Positions 12,456 through 24,241 of a stretch of DNA of 64,000 nt are shown here, one piece after another. The stretch is from the NCBI GenBank assembly GCA_003246625.1, contig QJZR01000010.1, positions 1 to 64,000 on the forward strand, written 5' to 3'. How positions within the stretch are numbered: the first letter of the stretch is position 1; each line of letters begins with the position of its first letter. The stretch is from Alphaproteobacteria bacterium (GTDB lineage Bacteria > Pseudomonadota > Alphaproteobacteria > Rhodospirillales > Rhodospirillaceae). The notes below the pieces were generated by a model. It was not told where the DNA came from and made no database searches. It was given only the letters and a program-made list of their open reading frames with translations. Position numbers and translations under genes: made by a program.

Positions 12456-15400
12456 ACGGGACGACGTCGCGATCATCGGCATGAGCTGCCGCTTTCCGGG
12501 GGGGGCGAACTCGCCCCGGGAATTCTGGCGCATTCTTGCCGCCGGTATCGACGCGACCGGCGAGATCCCGGCGTCGCGGTGGGATAAATCGGCCTATTAC
12601 GACCCGGACGTGAGCGCCCCCGGCAGGATGTGCACCACGCGCGGCGGTTTCCTCGACGTGCCGGTGGACCGTTTCGACCCGGCCTTCTTCAACATCTCGC
12701 CGAAGGAAGCCGCCGACATGGACCCGCAGCAGCGGATCCTGCTGGAACTCTGCTGGGAGGCCTTCGAGGACGCGGGCATCGACCCCGCGACGTTGCGCGG
12801 CAGCGACACCGGCGTGTTCGTCGGCGTGTCGAGCAACGACTATTTCGACATCGGCGTCCACGAAAACATCGACAACGCCACCAGCTATTCCCTGACCGGG
12901 AATTGCCACAGCGGGCTTGCCGGGCGCATCTCCTTCACCTTCGGCCTGGAAGGGCCCAGCCTGTCCATCGACACCGCCTGTTCCTCCTCGATGGTGGCGA
13001 TCGACGACGCCTGCGCCAACCTGCGCCTGGGGCGCGCCGACATGGCGGTGGCGGGCGGCTTCAACCTGATTCTCAGCCCCGACATGCAGATTTGCCTGAC
13101 CAAGCTGCGGGCCCTGTCGCCCGATGGCCTGTGCAAGGCCTTCGACGCCGACGCCCGCGGCTACGTGCGGGCGGAGGGCGGTGGCCTGGTGGTGCTCAAA
13201 CGGTTGTCCGACGCCTTGGCGGCGGGCGACCGTATCCTGGGGGTGATCCGTGGGGGGTGCGTCAACCAGGACGGCGAGAGCACCGGCATTTCCGCGCCCA
13301 ACGGCCGCGCTCAGGAGAAGGTGATCGCCGGGGCGCTGCGGGCGGCGGGTCTGGCGGCGGAGGACATCGACTATATCGAGGCCCATGGCACCGGCACGCG
13401 GGTCGGCGACCGCACCGAACTCACCGCCATCGGCAACGTGATGGAGCCCGCTCGCGGCAAGGACCGTCCGGCCCTGGTCGGTTCGGTGAAGTCGAACATC
13501 GGGCATCTGGAGGCGGCGTCCGGCATCGCCGGTCTGGAGAAGGTTCTGCTGGCCTTCCGGCATGGCATGATCCCCGGGAACCTTCATTTCAAGACCCCCA
13601 ACCCCGAGATCGACTGGAACCGTTATCCGGTCGAGGTGGTGGCGGCCAACCGGCCCTGGCCGCGCGGCGACAAGCCGCGCGTCGCCGGGGTCAGCTCGTT
13701 CGGTTTCGTCGGCACCAACGCGCACCTGATCGTCGAGGAGCCGCCGGCCGGACGGCAGGGCCGCCCGGCGGCGGAACGCAGCCATCACACCCTGCTTCTG
13801 TCCTCCCGGACGCCCGATGCCTTGCGGACGTTGTTCCGGCGCTACGCCGCCTTCCTCAAGGAGCCGGACGCGGGCGACCTTGCCGACATCTGTCATACCG
13901 CCGCCGTCGGACGCCATCATTTCGAATACCGCGCGGCGGTGACCGGCGAGGACGCGGGGGCGATTCTCGACGGTTTGAACGACCTTCTGGAGCAGGGGGA
14001 CTTCGCCCAGATCGGGCGCGAACGGGGCGTCGCCTTCCTCTACACCGGGCAGGGGGCGCAATACGTCGGCATGGGACGGGGGCTGTTCCGCACCCAGCCG
14101 GCCTTCCGCCGCGCCATGGAGGACTGCGACCGGGTCTACCGCGAGGCCGAGGGCACCTCGCTTCTCGACATGCTGTACGGCGAGGACGCGGATGCCGCGG
14201 CCGTGGGCAACACCCGCTATGCGCAGCCGCTGTTGTTCGCGGTCGAATATGCGCTGACCGCGATGTGGCGTTCCTTCGGCGTGGAGCCGTCGGCGGTGCT
14301 TGGCCACAGCGTCGGAGAATACGTCGCCGCCTGCGTCGCCGGGGTGTTCGGGCTTGAGGACGCGCTGCGTCTGGTTTCCCTGCGCGGGCGGTTGATGGGA
14401 AGCGCGCCGGGCGAAGGGGTCATGGCCGCGGTCGCCGCGCCCCCCGAAACCGTTCTGCCGCTGCTGCGGGGACGGGAAGACCGGGTCGCCATTGCCGCGC
14501 TTAACGCGCCGGACAACACGGTGGTCAGCGGCTTCGCCGACGCGATGACGCCGATCCTGGCGGAGTTGGAGGCACGCGGAATCGGAGTCCATTCCCTGCG
14601 CGTTTCCCACGCCTTCCATTCGCCGCAGATGGACCCGGTTCTGGACGACTTCCGGCGCGCGGTCGCCGCCGTTCCCCTGCGCGATCCCCGGATTCCTTTG
14701 ATCTCCAACGTGACCGCCGCCGTCGCCGAAGCGGGTCTGCTGACCGAACCGGAATATTGGGTCCGCCATCTGCGCGGCACCGTGCGGATGAGCGAATCCC
14801 TGACCGCCTTGCAGGCGGCGGGTTGGGCGGCTTGCCTTGAAATTGGGCCGATGCCCGCGCTGATTTCCTTCGCCGAACGCTGCATGGATGGGACTCGTCC
14901 AAGGATGGCGGCGTCCATGCGGTTCCGCGTGCCGGACCCGCAGGCGTTGGGGGAAGCGGCGGGCGAACTGTATCAGGCTGGCGTGGAAGTCGATTGGGCG
15001 GCCTATGACGCCCCCTTCGGCGGGAGCAAGGTGTCGTTGCCGACCTATCCCTTCGCCGGACAGCGATGCTGGGTGGAGGGCGGGACGTCCTCGCGGCCGC
15101 ACCGGGCGATGGCGCCCGCCGCCGTTGGGCATCCGGTCATCGGCACACGGATGGAGACGCCCGCCCTGCCGGGCGCCGCGATCTTCCAGGCGGATGTCGC
15201 CCGCGGACGCCATCACTTCTTTTCCGAGCACGTCATCCTCGGCGTCGAGACCGCACCGGGCGCGGCGTTGTTGAGTTGGGTCTGGCTCGCCGGGCGCGAC
15301 ATCTTCCCCGGCGAGGATTTCCGCCTGGCCGAGATTTCGCTGATCCAGCCGTTGATCCTGTTCGACGACGACCGGGTGGCGCAGGTCATCGTGCGCGATA

Positions 15401-18400
15401 CCGGCGCGATGCGCTGCCCCTTCGAGGTGCAGAGCCGCGAAGCGGGATCGGACGTCTGGGTGAAGCATTGCGAGGGTTGGATCGAACGCGGCGGCCTCGC
15501 GGCGGAGGTTCCGGCCATCGACCTGGAGGAGATGGCCGCCCGTCTGGATTTCCGCATCGGCGGGGCCGACTTCTATGCCGCCATGGAGCGGTTGGGCTAT
15601 GCCTACGGTCCGTTGTTCCGGGGCATCGCGGACGCGGGCAGCGTCGGCGACGATTGCCTGTGTTCGGTGCGGGTGCCGCCGCGCGACGCGCGGACCGCGG
15701 ACTATTGGATCACCCCGGGCGAATTGGACGCCATCTTCCAAACCCCCGCGGTCGCGCTGATGCGCGCGGACGCCGCGCCGCAGGAAGGGTTGATCCACGT
15801 TCCCTTCTATATCAAGTCGCTGACCGTCCACCGCCCCTTCGCCGCGGGGGCGTTGCGCGTTCACACCCGCACCCAGTCCGCGGCGGCGGACGGCGGGGCG
15901 GGGGCGCTGGAAAGCGCGATGCACGTCTATGACGAACGGGGCGCGTGCGTCGCCTCGGTCGAGGGCTTCGTCAGCGCGGCGGTGTCGCGGCAATCCTTGC
16001 GGCGAGAGGAAAACCTGAAGCATCTGCGGCGGGTGGCGTATGTCGAAGACTGGCGGAAGCAGGCTCTTCCGCCGCGGGACGGCGACGCGCCGTCGCGGGT
16101 CTGGGTTCTGTTCGGCGAACCGCATCCGGCACGCGACGCCTTGGCCGGAATTCTCGCCGCGAAGGGAGACGTGCTGCGTCTGGAACCGGCCGACCGGGTC
16201 GAGGATCGCGGCGCGGGCCGTCTGGGCGTCGATTGGGCGAGGGACGGCGCATTTGCCGAGGCCTTCGCGCGGGCGGGCCTGGACGGCGGGGCCGAGGCGG
16301 CGGTCGTTCATATGCTCCCCGCGGCATCCGGCGGTTGCCCGTGGGATCCCGCCACCGGTGCCGAACGCCGCCTGCGGAGTTTGCTGACCTTGGCCCGGGC
16401 GGTGGAGGAGGCCGCCTTCCCGGCGCGGCTGTGGGCGGTGACGGCGGGCGACCGCGAAATCGTCGAGGAGGACGCCGGAACCGCGCCCCGTTCCAGCGGG
16501 ATCGAAGGATTCATGGCGGTCGCCGCGCTGGAGATGCCGGGCCGCCGTCCGGTTCATGTCGATCTTTCCGCCGATCCCGACGACGCGGAACTGGCGGCCC
16601 TGGCCGCCGAGATGGACGCCGACGGACCGGAGTCACGGGTCGGCCTGCGTCACGATCGCCGCTTCGTCGCGCGTTTCGCGCGGGTGCGCGACGGCGACGA
16701 GGTTCCGTCTTCGGCGCGGGAAAGCCGCACCCTGGCGATCGGCGGCGGCGGCCTGGACGACATCCGCCTTGTCCCCCAGGAACGGCGGGAACCGGGACCG
16801 GGGGAAGTGGAATTCGAAATCGTCGCCTCCGGCATCAACTTCAAGGACGTTCTGCGATCCTTGGGCGAACTGCGCGACACCGTAACCGGCTTTGGCGGCG
16901 AGTCCTCGGGCATCGTCACCCGGGTGGGGCCGGGGGTCGACGATCTGCGTCCGGGCGACGCGGTGATCTGCCGGGACATGGCGGGCGGCGGCTTCAGCGA
17001 CTATCAGACCGCGCCCCTCCGGTTTATTACCCGCAAGCCCGACTTCCTCACCTTCGAGGAGGCGGCGACCGTTCCCGTCGCCTTCATGACCGCCTGGCAC
17101 GGCCTGTTCGAGCAGGGGAACCTGAAGACGGGCGAACGCGTCTTGATCCACGCGGGCGCGGGCGGCGTCGGCATGGCGGCGGTGCAGTTGGCGCTCCGCG
17201 CCGGGGCGGAGGTGTTCTCCACCGCCGGGTCGCGGCGCAAGCGCGCGGTTCTTGCCCGTCTTGGCGTCCACCACGTGATGGATTCGCGTTCTCTCGACTT
17301 CGCCGACGAGGTGGCGCGGATCACCGCAGGACGTGGCGTTCACGTCGTGCTCAATTCCCTGACCGGCGAGCCGCTGCGCCGCAGCTTGCGGCTGCTCGCC
17401 GAGGGCGGACGCTTCATCGAACTGGGGAAACGGGAGATTCTGTCCGAGCCCGAGGTGCGGGCGCTCCATCCGACCGCGGTTTACCGTGCCTTCGATCTGA
17501 CCGACGTGGTCGGCGAGGCGGAAAACGGCAGGGCCGATATGATGGACGCGATCCTGCGGGCGATGGAACAGGGCGAACTGTTTCCGCCGCCGGTCAAGGT
17601 TTTCCCGTTCGGGCGGGCGCCCGCCGCGTTCCGCTTCATGTCGCGCGCCCTGCACATCGGCCGCGTGGTGTTGTCCCACCGCGCCGACATCCGGCGGCGG
17701 GCCCTGCCCGAGGGCGAAACGCTGCGTGGCGACGGCACCTATCTGATCACCGGCGGCCTGGGGGCGCTGGGGCTGGAATTCGCCGAGTGGCTGGCGGGCA
17801 ACGGCGTCGGCGCCGTGGTGTTGACCGGCCGCAGCGAGCCCTCGGCCGCCGCCGCCGTCCGTATCGCGGCGATGCGCGACGCGGGGGTCGAGGTGCTGAC
17901 CGTCGCCTGCGACGTGGCGGATGCCGAGGCTTGCCGTGGGCTGATGGCGCGTCTGGACGCGTTGCCGCATCCGTTGCGCGGGGTGATCCACGCGGCGGGG
18001 GTTCTCGACGACCGCACCATCGCCCAGATGGATTGGCCGCGCTTCGCCGCCGTGCTTCGCCCCAAGATGCTGGGCGCCTGGAATCTGCATCAGGCGACGC
18101 GGGACCGGATGCTCGATTTCTTCGTCGTCTTCTCGTCGGCGGCGGCCACCTTCGGCAACCGTGGGCAAGGCAACTATGCCGCGGGCAACGCCTTCATGAA
18201 CGCATTGGTCGCGCACCGCCGTTCCCTCGGCCTGTGCGGCACCGCCGCTTGTTGGGGGCCGTTCGCCGAGGTCGGCATGGCCGCCACCGGGGCGCGGGCG
18301 GGAGAACTGATGGCGCGCGGCGGCATCCATGGGATCAAGCCCGCCGACGGCATCGCCGTGCTGGCGGCGATCCTGCGGCGGGACATTCCAGCGGCGACCG

Positions 18401-18819
18401 TCGCCGACATGGACTGGGGAACCTATCTGGAGACGCTGCCGGAAGACCTGTCCGCCACCGTGTTCGAAGGTTTGGCGGCGGCGCGCGCCGCGTCCGCCGT
18501 CTCCGCCCCGCGCGCCGAGGAGGAAGCCGCCGGTCCGTCCCTCGTGGAAACCATCCGTGCCGCCGCGGCGGCGGAGCGCCCCGTCCTGGCCTTGGCCGCG
18601 GTGCGCAAGGTCGCCGCCCGGGTGATGGGCTACGAGGATGCGGCGCTGGTTCCGGTCGACGTTTCCCTGATGCGCCTCGGCCTCGATTCCCTGATGGCGA
18701 TGGACTTCCGCAACCAGGTGGAAAAACGGTTGTCGGTTTCGGTGCCGTTCGGCTTCCTGGCGGAACAGGCAAGTCTGGAAACCATCGCCGCCCACGTCGC
18801 GCGGGAGATCGGAGGATGA
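12436..18819 (+). CDS. Reducing type I polyketide synthase KS-AT-DH-ER-KR-ACP
   Basis: 2127 residues with one full set of domains. KS ~8-430, catalytic C182 (DTACSSS), H317 and H357. AT ~535-830, S625 in GHSVG and HAFH at 725-728, which is the malonyl-CoA type. DH ~880-1165, H932-x3-G936-x4-P941 and D1098. A linker/structural region lies at ~1180-1420. ER ~1430-1730, with the NADPH motif HAGAGGVG near 1572-1579. KR ~1765-1945, TGGLGALG and Y1914. ACP ~2040-2125, S2085 in LGLDSL. All catalytic residues I can check are intact, so the module should extend and fully reduce a chain, either once or iteratively. No methyltransferase or thioesterase is present. It overlaps the P-type ATPase gene and is followed after 28 bases by the second NRPS, which probably takes the acyl chain. 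Confidence 0.95.
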   Translation: MAYGASERDDVAIIGMSCRFPGGANSPREFWRILAAGIDATGEIPASRWDKSAYYDPDVSAPGRMCTTRGGFLDVPVDRFDPAFFNISPKEAADMDPQQRILLELCWEAFEDAGIDPATLRGSDTGVFVGVSSNDYFDIGVHENIDNATSYSLTGNCHSGLAGRISFTFGLEGPSLSIDTACSSSMVAIDDACANLRLGRADMAVAGGFNLILSPDMQICLTKLRALSPDGLCKAFDADARGYVRAEGGGLVVLKRLSDALAAGDRILGVIRGGCVNQDGESTGISAPNGRAQEKVIAGALRAAGLAAEDIDYIEAHGTGTRVGDRTELTAIGNVMEPARGKDRPALVGSVKSNIGHLEAASGIAGLEKVLLAFRHGMIPGNLHFKTPNPEIDWNRYPVEVVAANRPWPRGDKPRVAGVSSFGFVGTNAHLIVEEPPAGRQGRPAAERSHHTLLLSSRTPDALRTLFRRYAAFLKEPDAGDLADICHTAAVGRHHFEYRAAVTGEDAGAILDGLNDLLEQGDFAQIGRERGVAFLYTGQGAQYVGMGRGLFRTQPAFRRAMEDCDRVYREAEGTSLLDMLYGEDADAAAVGNTRYAQPLLFAVEYALTAMWRSFGVEPSAVLGHSVGEYVAACVAGVFGLEDALRLVSLRGRLMGSAPGEGVMAAVAAPPETVLPLLRGREDRVAIAALNAPDNTVVSGFADAMTPILAELEARGIGVHSLRVSHAFHSPQMDPVLDDFRRAVAAVPLRDPRIPLISNVTAAVAEAGLLTEPEYWVRHLRGTVRMSESLTALQAAGWAACLEIGPMPALISFAERCMDGTRPRMAASMRFRVPDPQALGEAAGELYQAGVEVDWAAYDAPFGGSKVSLPTYPFAGQRCWVEGGTSSRPHRAMAPAAVGHPVIGTRMETPALPGAAIFQADVARGRHHFFSEHVILGVETAPGAALLSWVWLAGRDIFPGEDFRLAEISLIQPLILFDDDRVAQVIVRDTGAMRCPFEVQSREAGSDVWVKHCEGWIERGGLAAEVPAIDLEEMAARLDFRIGGADFYAAMERLGYAYGPLFRGIADAGSVGDDCLCSVRVPPRDARTADYWITPGELDAIFQTPAVALMRADAAPQEGLIHVPFYIKSLTVHRPFAAGALRVHTRTQSAAADGGAGALESAMHVYDERGACVASVEGFVSAAVSRQSLRREENLKHLRRVAYVEDWRKQALPPRDGDAPSRVWVLFGEPHPARDALAGILAAKGDVLRLEPADRVEDRGAGRLGVDWARDGAFAEAFARAGLDGGAEAAVVHMLPAASGGCPWDPATGAERRLRSLLTLARAVEEAAFPARLWAVTAGDREIVEEDAGTAPRSSGIEGFMAVAALEMPGRRPVHVDLSADPDDAELAALAAEMDADGPESRVGLRHDRRFVARFARVRDGDEVPSSARESRTLAIGGGGLDDIRLVPQERREPGPGEVEFEIVASGINFKDVLRSLGELRDTVTGFGGESSGIVTRVGPGVDDLRPGDAVICRDMAGGGFSDYQTAPLRFITRKPDFLTFEEAATVPVAFMTAWHGLFEQGNLKTGERVLIHAGAGGVGMAAVQLALRAGAEVFSTAGSRRKRAVLARLGVHHVMDSRSLDFADEVARITAGRGVHVVLNSLTGEPLRRSLRLLAEGGRFIELGKREILSEPEVRALHPTAVYRAFDLTDVVGEAENGRADMMDAILRAMEQGELFPPPVKVFPFGRAPAAFRFMSRALHIGRVVLSHRADIRRRALPEGETLRGDGTYLITGGLGALGLEFAEWLAGNGVGAVVLTGRSEPSAAAAVRIAAMRDAGVEVLTVACDVADAEACRGLMARLDALPHPLRGVIHAAGVLDDRTIAQMDWPRFAAVLRPKMLGAWNLHQATRDRMLDFFVVFSSAAATFGNRGQGNYAAGNAFMNALVAHRRSLGLCGTAACWGPFAEVGMAATGARAGELMARGGIHGIKPADGIAVLAAILRRDIPAATVADMDWGTYLETLPEDLSATVFEGLAAARAASAVSAPRAEEEAAGPSLVETIRAAAAAERPVLALAAVRKVAARVMGYEDAALVPVDVSLMRLGLDSLMAMDFRNQVEKRLSVSVPFGFLAEQASLETIAAHVAREIGG

Positions 18820-18847
18820 GGCCGGACACGGAGAGAGGGACCCGCCG

Positions 18848-21800
18848 GTGACCCTGCCGCCACAGATCGTCCGCCGCGTGCCGATGTCGTCGGCGCAGCG
18901 CCGCCTTTTCCTGCAATGCCAGCTTCCCGGCGGCGACCGGGCCTATCATCTGGTGGTCCTGGCGCGGGTGCGCGGACCTTTCCCGATGGCCGCCGTTCAG
19001 GCCTTCGTGGAGAGGACGATGGAACGGCACGAGGCGCTCCGTTGCGCCTTCCGCGTCGTCGATGGGGAATTCGTCTGCGAGGTTCACCGCCAGGTCGAGG
19101 TGCGCCTTGCGCTGCGCGAAGAGGACGGTTTCGACCCGGAAACCGACCTCGACGCGCTGGTCGAGGCCTGCGACCTTCCCTTCCAGCTTGCCGTGCCGCC
19201 GTTACTCCGCGTCGTCATCCAGCCATGCGGGCCGGATGACCTGATCCTGGCGTTCGTCTGCCATCATCTGATCTTCGACGGCTTCTCGGGGGGGGTGGTC
19301 GCAAAGGAAGCCGAGGCGGCTCTGGCCGGAACCCCTCTGCCCCCGCCGGCACGCGGCTATGCCGACTTCGCCGCGTGGGAGACGGGGTTCTTCGCCTCGC
19401 CGGATTATGTCCGGCAGCGGGATTTCTGGCTTGGCCGCTATCCGGCGCCGCCGGAGCGTCTGGCCTTGCCGATGGATCGCCCGCGTCCGGCCCGCAAGGA
19501 CTTCGCGGGGGCGTCGCTGATCCGCTATCTCGACACGCGCGACGTGCGGGCGCTGGCGAAGGGGTGCGGCGCGACGATGTTCATGACCCTTCTCGCGGCC
19601 TTCTTCTGCACCCTGCACAAGGTGACCGGCGGACGGGACATCACCCTCGGTACCCTGGTTTCCCCGCGCGAGGCGGGGGGGTTCGGCAACGTCGTCGGCC
19701 TGTTCGCTAACACGCTGCCGCTGACCGCGCGTGTCGCTCCCGAGGATCGCTTCGTCGATTTCCTGGGGCAGGTGCGGTCGCTGGTTCTCGACGCCTTGCG
19801 CAACGCCGAGTTTCCGTTCGAGCACCTGGTGGAAGGTCTGCCGTTCGCCGAGCCGAACCAATGGAACCCCCTGTTCGACGTCGTCTTCAATTTCGAACGG
19901 ACGATGCCGCGCCGCGCGGCGGCGACGGGCGGCACCCGTGTCGAGACGTTGGACCGTTATGCCCGGGTCAGCATGTTCGATCTTTCGATCGACCTGGTGG
20001 AGTACGAGGACGAGGTCCGTCTGCGCGTCGAGTACGCGACCGCCCTGTTCCGCGAGGAAACGGTGCGCGGCCTGCTGGATGGCTTTTGCGCCGTGGTGCG
20101 CCAGGTCTGCGAACGGCCCGACCTGCCGGTCGGCGAAATCTCCCTGCTTTCCGAGGAAGCCCGGGCAAGCCTTGCCGCCTGGAACGACACCGCCCGGCAG
20201 ATCGAAACCGGAACCTTCCTCGACACCTGGCGGAAACAGGCGGCGCGGCAGGCCGACTTCCCGGCGCTGCGTCTGGGCGCGGCGGAGCTTTCCTACGACC
20301 GGGTGGAAACCCGCGCGAACCGGCTGGCGCGGGCGCTGATCGCGCGTGGCGTCGTCCCCGGCGCGGTGGTGGCGGTGGCGTTGGACGGCGGGATCGACTG
20401 GCCGGTCGTCCTGCTGGCGATCTGGAAGGCCGGGGCGGTTTATCTGCCGATGTCGCCCGATGCGCCGCCGCGGCGGACGGCGCACCAGTTGCACGACACC
20501 GCCGCGGTCCTTCTGGTGACGCGGGCCGCGCACCGGCAGGCGTTCGCCGACGTGGCGGTCGCGGCGACGATCGAGGATATCGAGGCCGAGGCGCGCGGCC
20601 TTGCGGCGGACGATCCCGGGCCGGGGGCGTCGCCGGACGATGCCGCCTATATCATCTACACCTCCGGCAGTTCGGGAACGCCGAAGGGGGTGGTGGTCGG
20701 GCACCGGGCGGTGCATGGCCACATCGATGCGGTGCGCGGCGTCTATCGCGCGCGGCCGGACGACAACCTGCTGCAATTCGCCGCCCCGGTTTTCGACGCG
20801 TCGCTGGAACAGGTCCTGGTGGCCTGGGCGGCGGGCGCGTGCTCGGTGCTCGTCGCCTCGCGGCATGTCGCCCCCCGGGCGTTGCTCGACGAGATGGCGG
20901 CGGGGGAGGTCACGATGGCCGAATTTCCCCCGGCGCTTCTGCGCGAGCTCGTGCCGCTGCTGACCCCCGGGCGGACGCGCCGTCTGCGGCGTTTGATTTC
21001 TGGCGGCGACGTCCTCGACCCGCGGACGGCGGCGGAGGTGACGGGAAGCCTGCCGCCCGAGGCCCGGCTCATCAACATTTACGGTCCCACCGAGGCGACG
21101 ATGGCCGCGTCCGCGTTCAACGTCCCGGCGGAGGTTTCACCCTGGGCCGGGCGGCCGAGCCTGCCGATCGGCAGGCCGTTGCCCAACACCCGCTTTTACA
21201 TTCTTGCCCCGGACGGCGGGCTCTTGCCGCCGGGCGTTCCCGGCGAACTGTGCATCGCGGGCGACCGCCTGGCGCAGGGATATCAAGGCCGCCCAGACCT
21301 GACCGCCGAGAAATTCACGAACCTCGGGCCGCCGGGCGCGGCCGAGCGCGTCTACCGTACCGGGGACCGGGCGCGCTGGCTGGACGACGGCAACGTCGAG
21401 TTTCTCGGGCGCCTCGACCGGCAGGTGAAGCTGCGCGGTCACCGCATCGAACTCGGCGAAATCGAACGGACCCTACAGGCCCATCCAGAGGTCGCCGAGG
21501 CCGTGGTGGTCAAGCGCGGGGAAGGGGCGGCGCGTCTGATCGGTTTCGTGGTGCCGCGCCGACCGGGCGGAACCGACGAAGCCGCGCTTGCCGCGTGGCT
21601 GCGCGAACGGTTGCCCGAGCCGATGGTCCCGTCGGCGCTTTCCCTCGTCGAGGCGCTGCCGCGGAACGCCGCGGGCAAGGTCGACCTTGCCGCCCTGCCG
21701 GAAACCGCCGACGGCGGCGCGGCGGTGGAAACGGATGCCCCGATCGACGCCCTCGAATGGGCGGTGTGGGAGATCTGGCGGGAAGCCCTGGGCTTCTCCG

Positions 21801-22771
21801 GGTTCGGGCGTTCGGACACTCTGTCGCGTCTTGGCGGCAATTCTCTGACCGCGGTGCGGATCATGGTCGAGGTCCGCAACCGCTTCGGCATCGACCCGCC
21901 GCTGGCGTTGATGCTGCGGGCTCCGACCGTTGCCGCCGTCGCGGATTTCCTGCGCGCCGCCGACGCCCCGGAACCGGCCTCCGCCGTGGTCCGGTTGGGA
22001 GGAGCGGCCGACGCCCGGACCGTGGTTCTGCTGCCGGGACAGGGGGGGTGGCTTCTCGACCTTCACGAGTTGTCCGCAGCGTTGCGCGACGATTTCCGTG
22101 TGCTCGGGGCGCAATATCCGGATGACCTCTGGAAGGTCGAGGATTTGGCGGCCCGCCTTGAACGCGACCTCGGCGCGGCGGCCGGGGTTCGCGGTGGCCT
22201 GCTGGTCGGTCATTCCTTCGGCGGGCACGTCGCGGTCGAACTTGCCGGACGGCTGGAGGCCGCGGGGAACGGCCCGCGGTCGGTGATCCTGCTGGACGCG
22301 GCGCCGCCGGAGGCGGAAAGGCGCCGCCCCGCGCCGACGCGGGAGGACCTGCTCGATCTGGCGGTCTGGATGCTGCTGGGCCGCCGCGACGAGAGTGTCT
22401 GGCCCGCGACGTCCGCCGGTGTCGCGTCCGGCGATCCGTTCGAGCGGGCGGTCGCTCTTTTGAAAGCCGCGGGGCGTGTGCCGGAAACCATGGACGCGGA
22501 GGCCTTCGCAAGGGGGATCGACGTGGTCGCCGCCCGCGCTGGAGGCCTGCGGCGCAAGGGATCGCCCATCCGGGCCGACATCCATTTGCTCAAGGCGGCG
22601 GACGGGCCCGCGGCCGACGATTGGGACTGGTCGTCGGCCACTTCGGGGCGGTTTTGCCGTCACACGGTCGACGGCAACCACTTCGACATGATGAAGGGGC
22701 GGAATGCCTGGCGGGTGCGGGACGTCATCCGCACGATCGTCTCGGCCACGGGCGAGACGCGCGCCGGATAG
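18848..22771 (+). CDS. Single-module non-ribosomal peptide synthetase C-A-T-TE (substrate unclear)
   Basis: 1307 residues. C domain ~10-440 with HHLIFDG (H139, H140, D144). A domain ~455-960 with A3 YTSGSSGTPKG (604-614) and NIYGPTE. Carrier domain with LGGNSL, Ser 999. Thioesterase ~1050-1300 with GHSFGG (Ser 1123) and His 1278 in GNHFDMM. Read against GrsA, the specificity residues give approximately D650 A651 E654 E692 I717 G719, then I, M, A and Lys (DAEEIGIMAK). I do not recognise this code; two acidic pocket residues could favour a basic side chain, which is weak inference. It sits 28 bases after the PKS, so acyl-chain capture from the PKS ACP is the natural reading. Confidence 0.93.
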   Translation: MTLPPQIVRRVPMSSAQRRLFLQCQLPGGDRAYHLVVLARVRGPFPMAAVQAFVERTMERHEALRCAFRVVDGEFVCEVHRQVEVRLALREEDGFDPETDLDALVEACDLPFQLAVPPLLRVVIQPCGPDDLILAFVCHHLIFDGFSGGVVAKEAEAALAGTPLPPPARGYADFAAWETGFFASPDYVRQRDFWLGRYPAPPERLALPMDRPRPARKDFAGASLIRYLDTRDVRALAKGCGATMFMTLLAAFFCTLHKVTGGRDITLGTLVSPREAGGFGNVVGLFANTLPLTARVAPEDRFVDFLGQVRSLVLDALRNAEFPFEHLVEGLPFAEPNQWNPLFDVVFNFERTMPRRAAATGGTRVETLDRYARVSMFDLSIDLVEYEDEVRLRVEYATALFREETVRGLLDGFCAVVRQVCERPDLPVGEISLLSEEARASLAAWNDTARQIETGTFLDTWRKQAARQADFPALRLGAAELSYDRVETRANRLARALIARGVVPGAVVAVALDGGIDWPVVLLAIWKAGAVYLPMSPDAPPRRTAHQLHDTAAVLLVTRAAHRQAFADVAVAATIEDIEAEARGLAADDPGPGASPDDAAYIIYTSGSSGTPKGVVVGHRAVHGHIDAVRGVYRARPDDNLLQFAAPVFDASLEQVLVAWAAGACSVLVASRHVAPRALLDEMAAGEVTMAEFPPALLRELVPLLTPGRTRRLRRLISGGDVLDPRTAAEVTGSLPPEARLINIYGPTEATMAASAFNVPAEVSPWAGRPSLPIGRPLPNTRFYILAPDGGLLPPGVPGELCIAGDRLAQGYQGRPDLTAEKFTNLGPPGAAERVYRTGDRARWLDDGNVEFLGRLDRQVKLRGHRIELGEIERTLQAHPEVAEAVVVKRGEGAARLIGFVVPRRPGGTDEAALAAWLRERLPEPMVPSALSLVEALPRNAAGKVDLAALPETADGGAAVETDAPIDALEWAVWEIWREALGFSGFGRSDTLSRLGGNSLTAVRIMVEVRNRFGIDPPLALMLRAPTVAAVADFLRAADAPEPASAVVRLGGAADARTVVLLPGQGGWLLDLHELSAALRDDFRVLGAQYPDDLWKVEDLAARLERDLGAAAGVRGGLLVGHSFGGHVAVELAGRLEAAGNGPRSVILLDAAPPEAERRRPAPTREDLLDLAVWMLLGRRDESVWPATSAGVASGDPFERAVALLKAAGRVPETMDAEAFARGIDVVAARAGGLRRKGSPIRADIHLLKAADGPAADDWDWSSATSGRFCRHTVDGNHFDMMKGRNAWRVRDVIRTIVSATGETRAG

Positions 22772-22795
22772 TCCCTGGGATATCGCGATCCGGGG

Positions 22796-24190
22796 TTACA
22801 GACGGGCCAGCAGGCCCTGGGCGAAGGTGGAGAGGGTGTCGTCGCGCGCCCCCATCACCACGATGCGGTCGCCGGGGCGGGCGAGGGAGAGGATATGCTC
22901 GCCGCAGGCCGGGCGGTCCGGAAAGAACGCCGCCCGCCGCCCGCGCGCCGCGACGCCGTCGACGATGTCGGCGCCGGTGACGGTGCGTTCCACGGTGCCG
23001 CCGAAATAGACCGGATCGGGCATCACCAGCACGTCCTCGTCGGTCAGGTGGGAGGCGAAGGCGTCGACGAAGCCGTCGCGCATCAGGCGCAGCGGGCCGA
23101 AGCCGTGCGGCTGGAACAGAATCAGCAGGCGGCCGGGGAATTCGTGCAGGGCGGACAGGGTGGCGGCGATCTTGTCGGGGTTGTGGGCGAAGTCGTCGAT
23201 CACCGTCACCCCCCCGGCGGTGCCCACGGTTTCCAGACGGCGGCGGATGCCGACGAAATCGGCCAGGGCGGCGGCGGCCTGGGCCGGCGGCACGCCGCAG
23301 GCCTTGGCGGCGGCGATGGCGGCCAGCGCGTTGGCGGCGTTGTGCCGGCCCGGCACCCGCAGGCGCACCGCGACCGCCGCGCCGTCCCTTTCCCGCACGG
23401 TGAAGCCGATGCCGTCGGGGGCGGGGCGGATGTCGCTGGCCGCGAGGTCGGCGGTGCCGTCGCGCAGGGAATAGGTCAGCCGCTTCGCCGCCGGGACCCC
23501 GGCGGCAAGGCGGGCGGTTTCGTCGTTGTCGAGGTTGAGGACCGCGATCTCGGCCTTGGCGACGAAGTCGCGAAACAGGCCGCGCAGTTCGTCGAGGGAC
23601 TTGTGGTCGAGGGCGACGTTGTTGAGAACGGCGACGCGCGGCAGGTAATGGGCGATCGAGCCGTCGCTTTCGTCCACCTCGGCGACGAAAAGTTCGCCGT
23701 CGCCGACCAGGGCCCCGGCGAAGGGCATCTCGGCGGTGACGAAGTTCTTCATCACCGCGCCGTTCATCACCGTCGGTCGCCGCCCGGCGGCGTGCAGGAT
23801 CCAGGCGATCATGCCGGTGGTGGTGGATTTGCCGCTGGTTCCCGCCACCCCCACCGACAGCGGCGCGGCGTTGAACAGCTCGGCCAGCAGCTCGGCGCGG
23901 GTTTTCATCACGGCGCCCAACTGGCGCGCCGCGCGCACGTCGGGGATGGTGTCTTCGACCGCGGTCGAGGTGACGAAAACCGTGCCGGGTTCGCCGAGGC
24001 CGCTGCCGTCCTGCGGGAACAGGGCGATGCCGCGCCCGCGCAGAAAGGCGAATTTCTCCGCCAGCAGGCCCTGGTCGAGGGAACGGTCCGACCCGGCGAC
24101 GGCGTGGCCGCGCTGCTGGACGATCAGGGCCAGGGGCAGCATGCCGCTGCCGCCGATCCCACAGAAAAAATAGTGCTTATCCCCGTGCAT
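22796..24190 (-). CDS. mpl: Mur ligase family protein, Mpl-like (murein peptide recycling)
   Basis: 464 residues with the three-part layout of Mur ligases: an N-terminal UDP-binding domain opening with [13 protein letters not shown], a central ATPase domain with [14 protein letters not shown] near residue 115, DESDGS near 170, and a C-terminal domain with [10 protein letters not shown]. The N-terminal motif is the MurC/Mpl type. Assignment to Mpl (ligating the recycled tripeptide to UDP-MurNAc) rather than MurC rests on context: it is away from the dcw cell-wall cluster and diverges, with 51 bases between, from an LD-carboxypeptidase that makes the tripeptide. A MurC paralogue of other specificity remains possible. 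Confidence 0.72.
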   Translation of the reverse strand: MHGDKHYFFCGIGGSGMLPLALIVQQRGHAVAGSDRSLDQGLLAEKFAFLRGRGIALFPQDGSGLGEPGTVFVTSTAVEDTIPDVRAARQLGAVMKTRAELLAELFNAAPLSVGVAGTSGKSTTTGMIAWILHAAGRRPTVMNGAVMKNFVTAEMPFAGALVGDGELFVAEVDESDGSIAHYLPRVAVLNNVALDHKSLDELRGLFRDFVAKAEIAVLNLDNDETARLAAGVPAAKRLTYSLRDGTADLAASDIRPAPDGIGFTVRERDGAAVAVRLRVPGRHNAANALAAIAAAKACGVPPAQAAAALADFVGIRRRLETVGTAGGVTVIDDFAHNPDKIAATLSALHEFPGRLLILFQPHGFGPLRLMRDGFVDAFASHLTDEDVLVMPDPVYFGGTVERTVTGADIVDGVAARGRRAAFFPDRPACGEHILSLARPGDRIVVMGARDDTLSTFAQGLLARL

Positions 24191-24241
24191 GGGCGAAGGC
24201 TACAATTTGCCCGCAAGCGCGGCAAGCGGAATGGGGATGGC

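Noticed and set aside
12331-16557. 1408-codon open frame on the minus strand opposite the PKS
   Set aside because: It is a shadow of the PKS frame caused by high G+C at third positions; the sense frame has all PKS motifs. The same holds for the long antisense frames at 740-2659, 4303-7851 and 16633-18795.
15945-18851. 968-codon open frame on the plus strand inside the PKS
   Set aside because: Arg/Gly-rich out-of-frame translation of the ER-KR-ACP region with no domain match.
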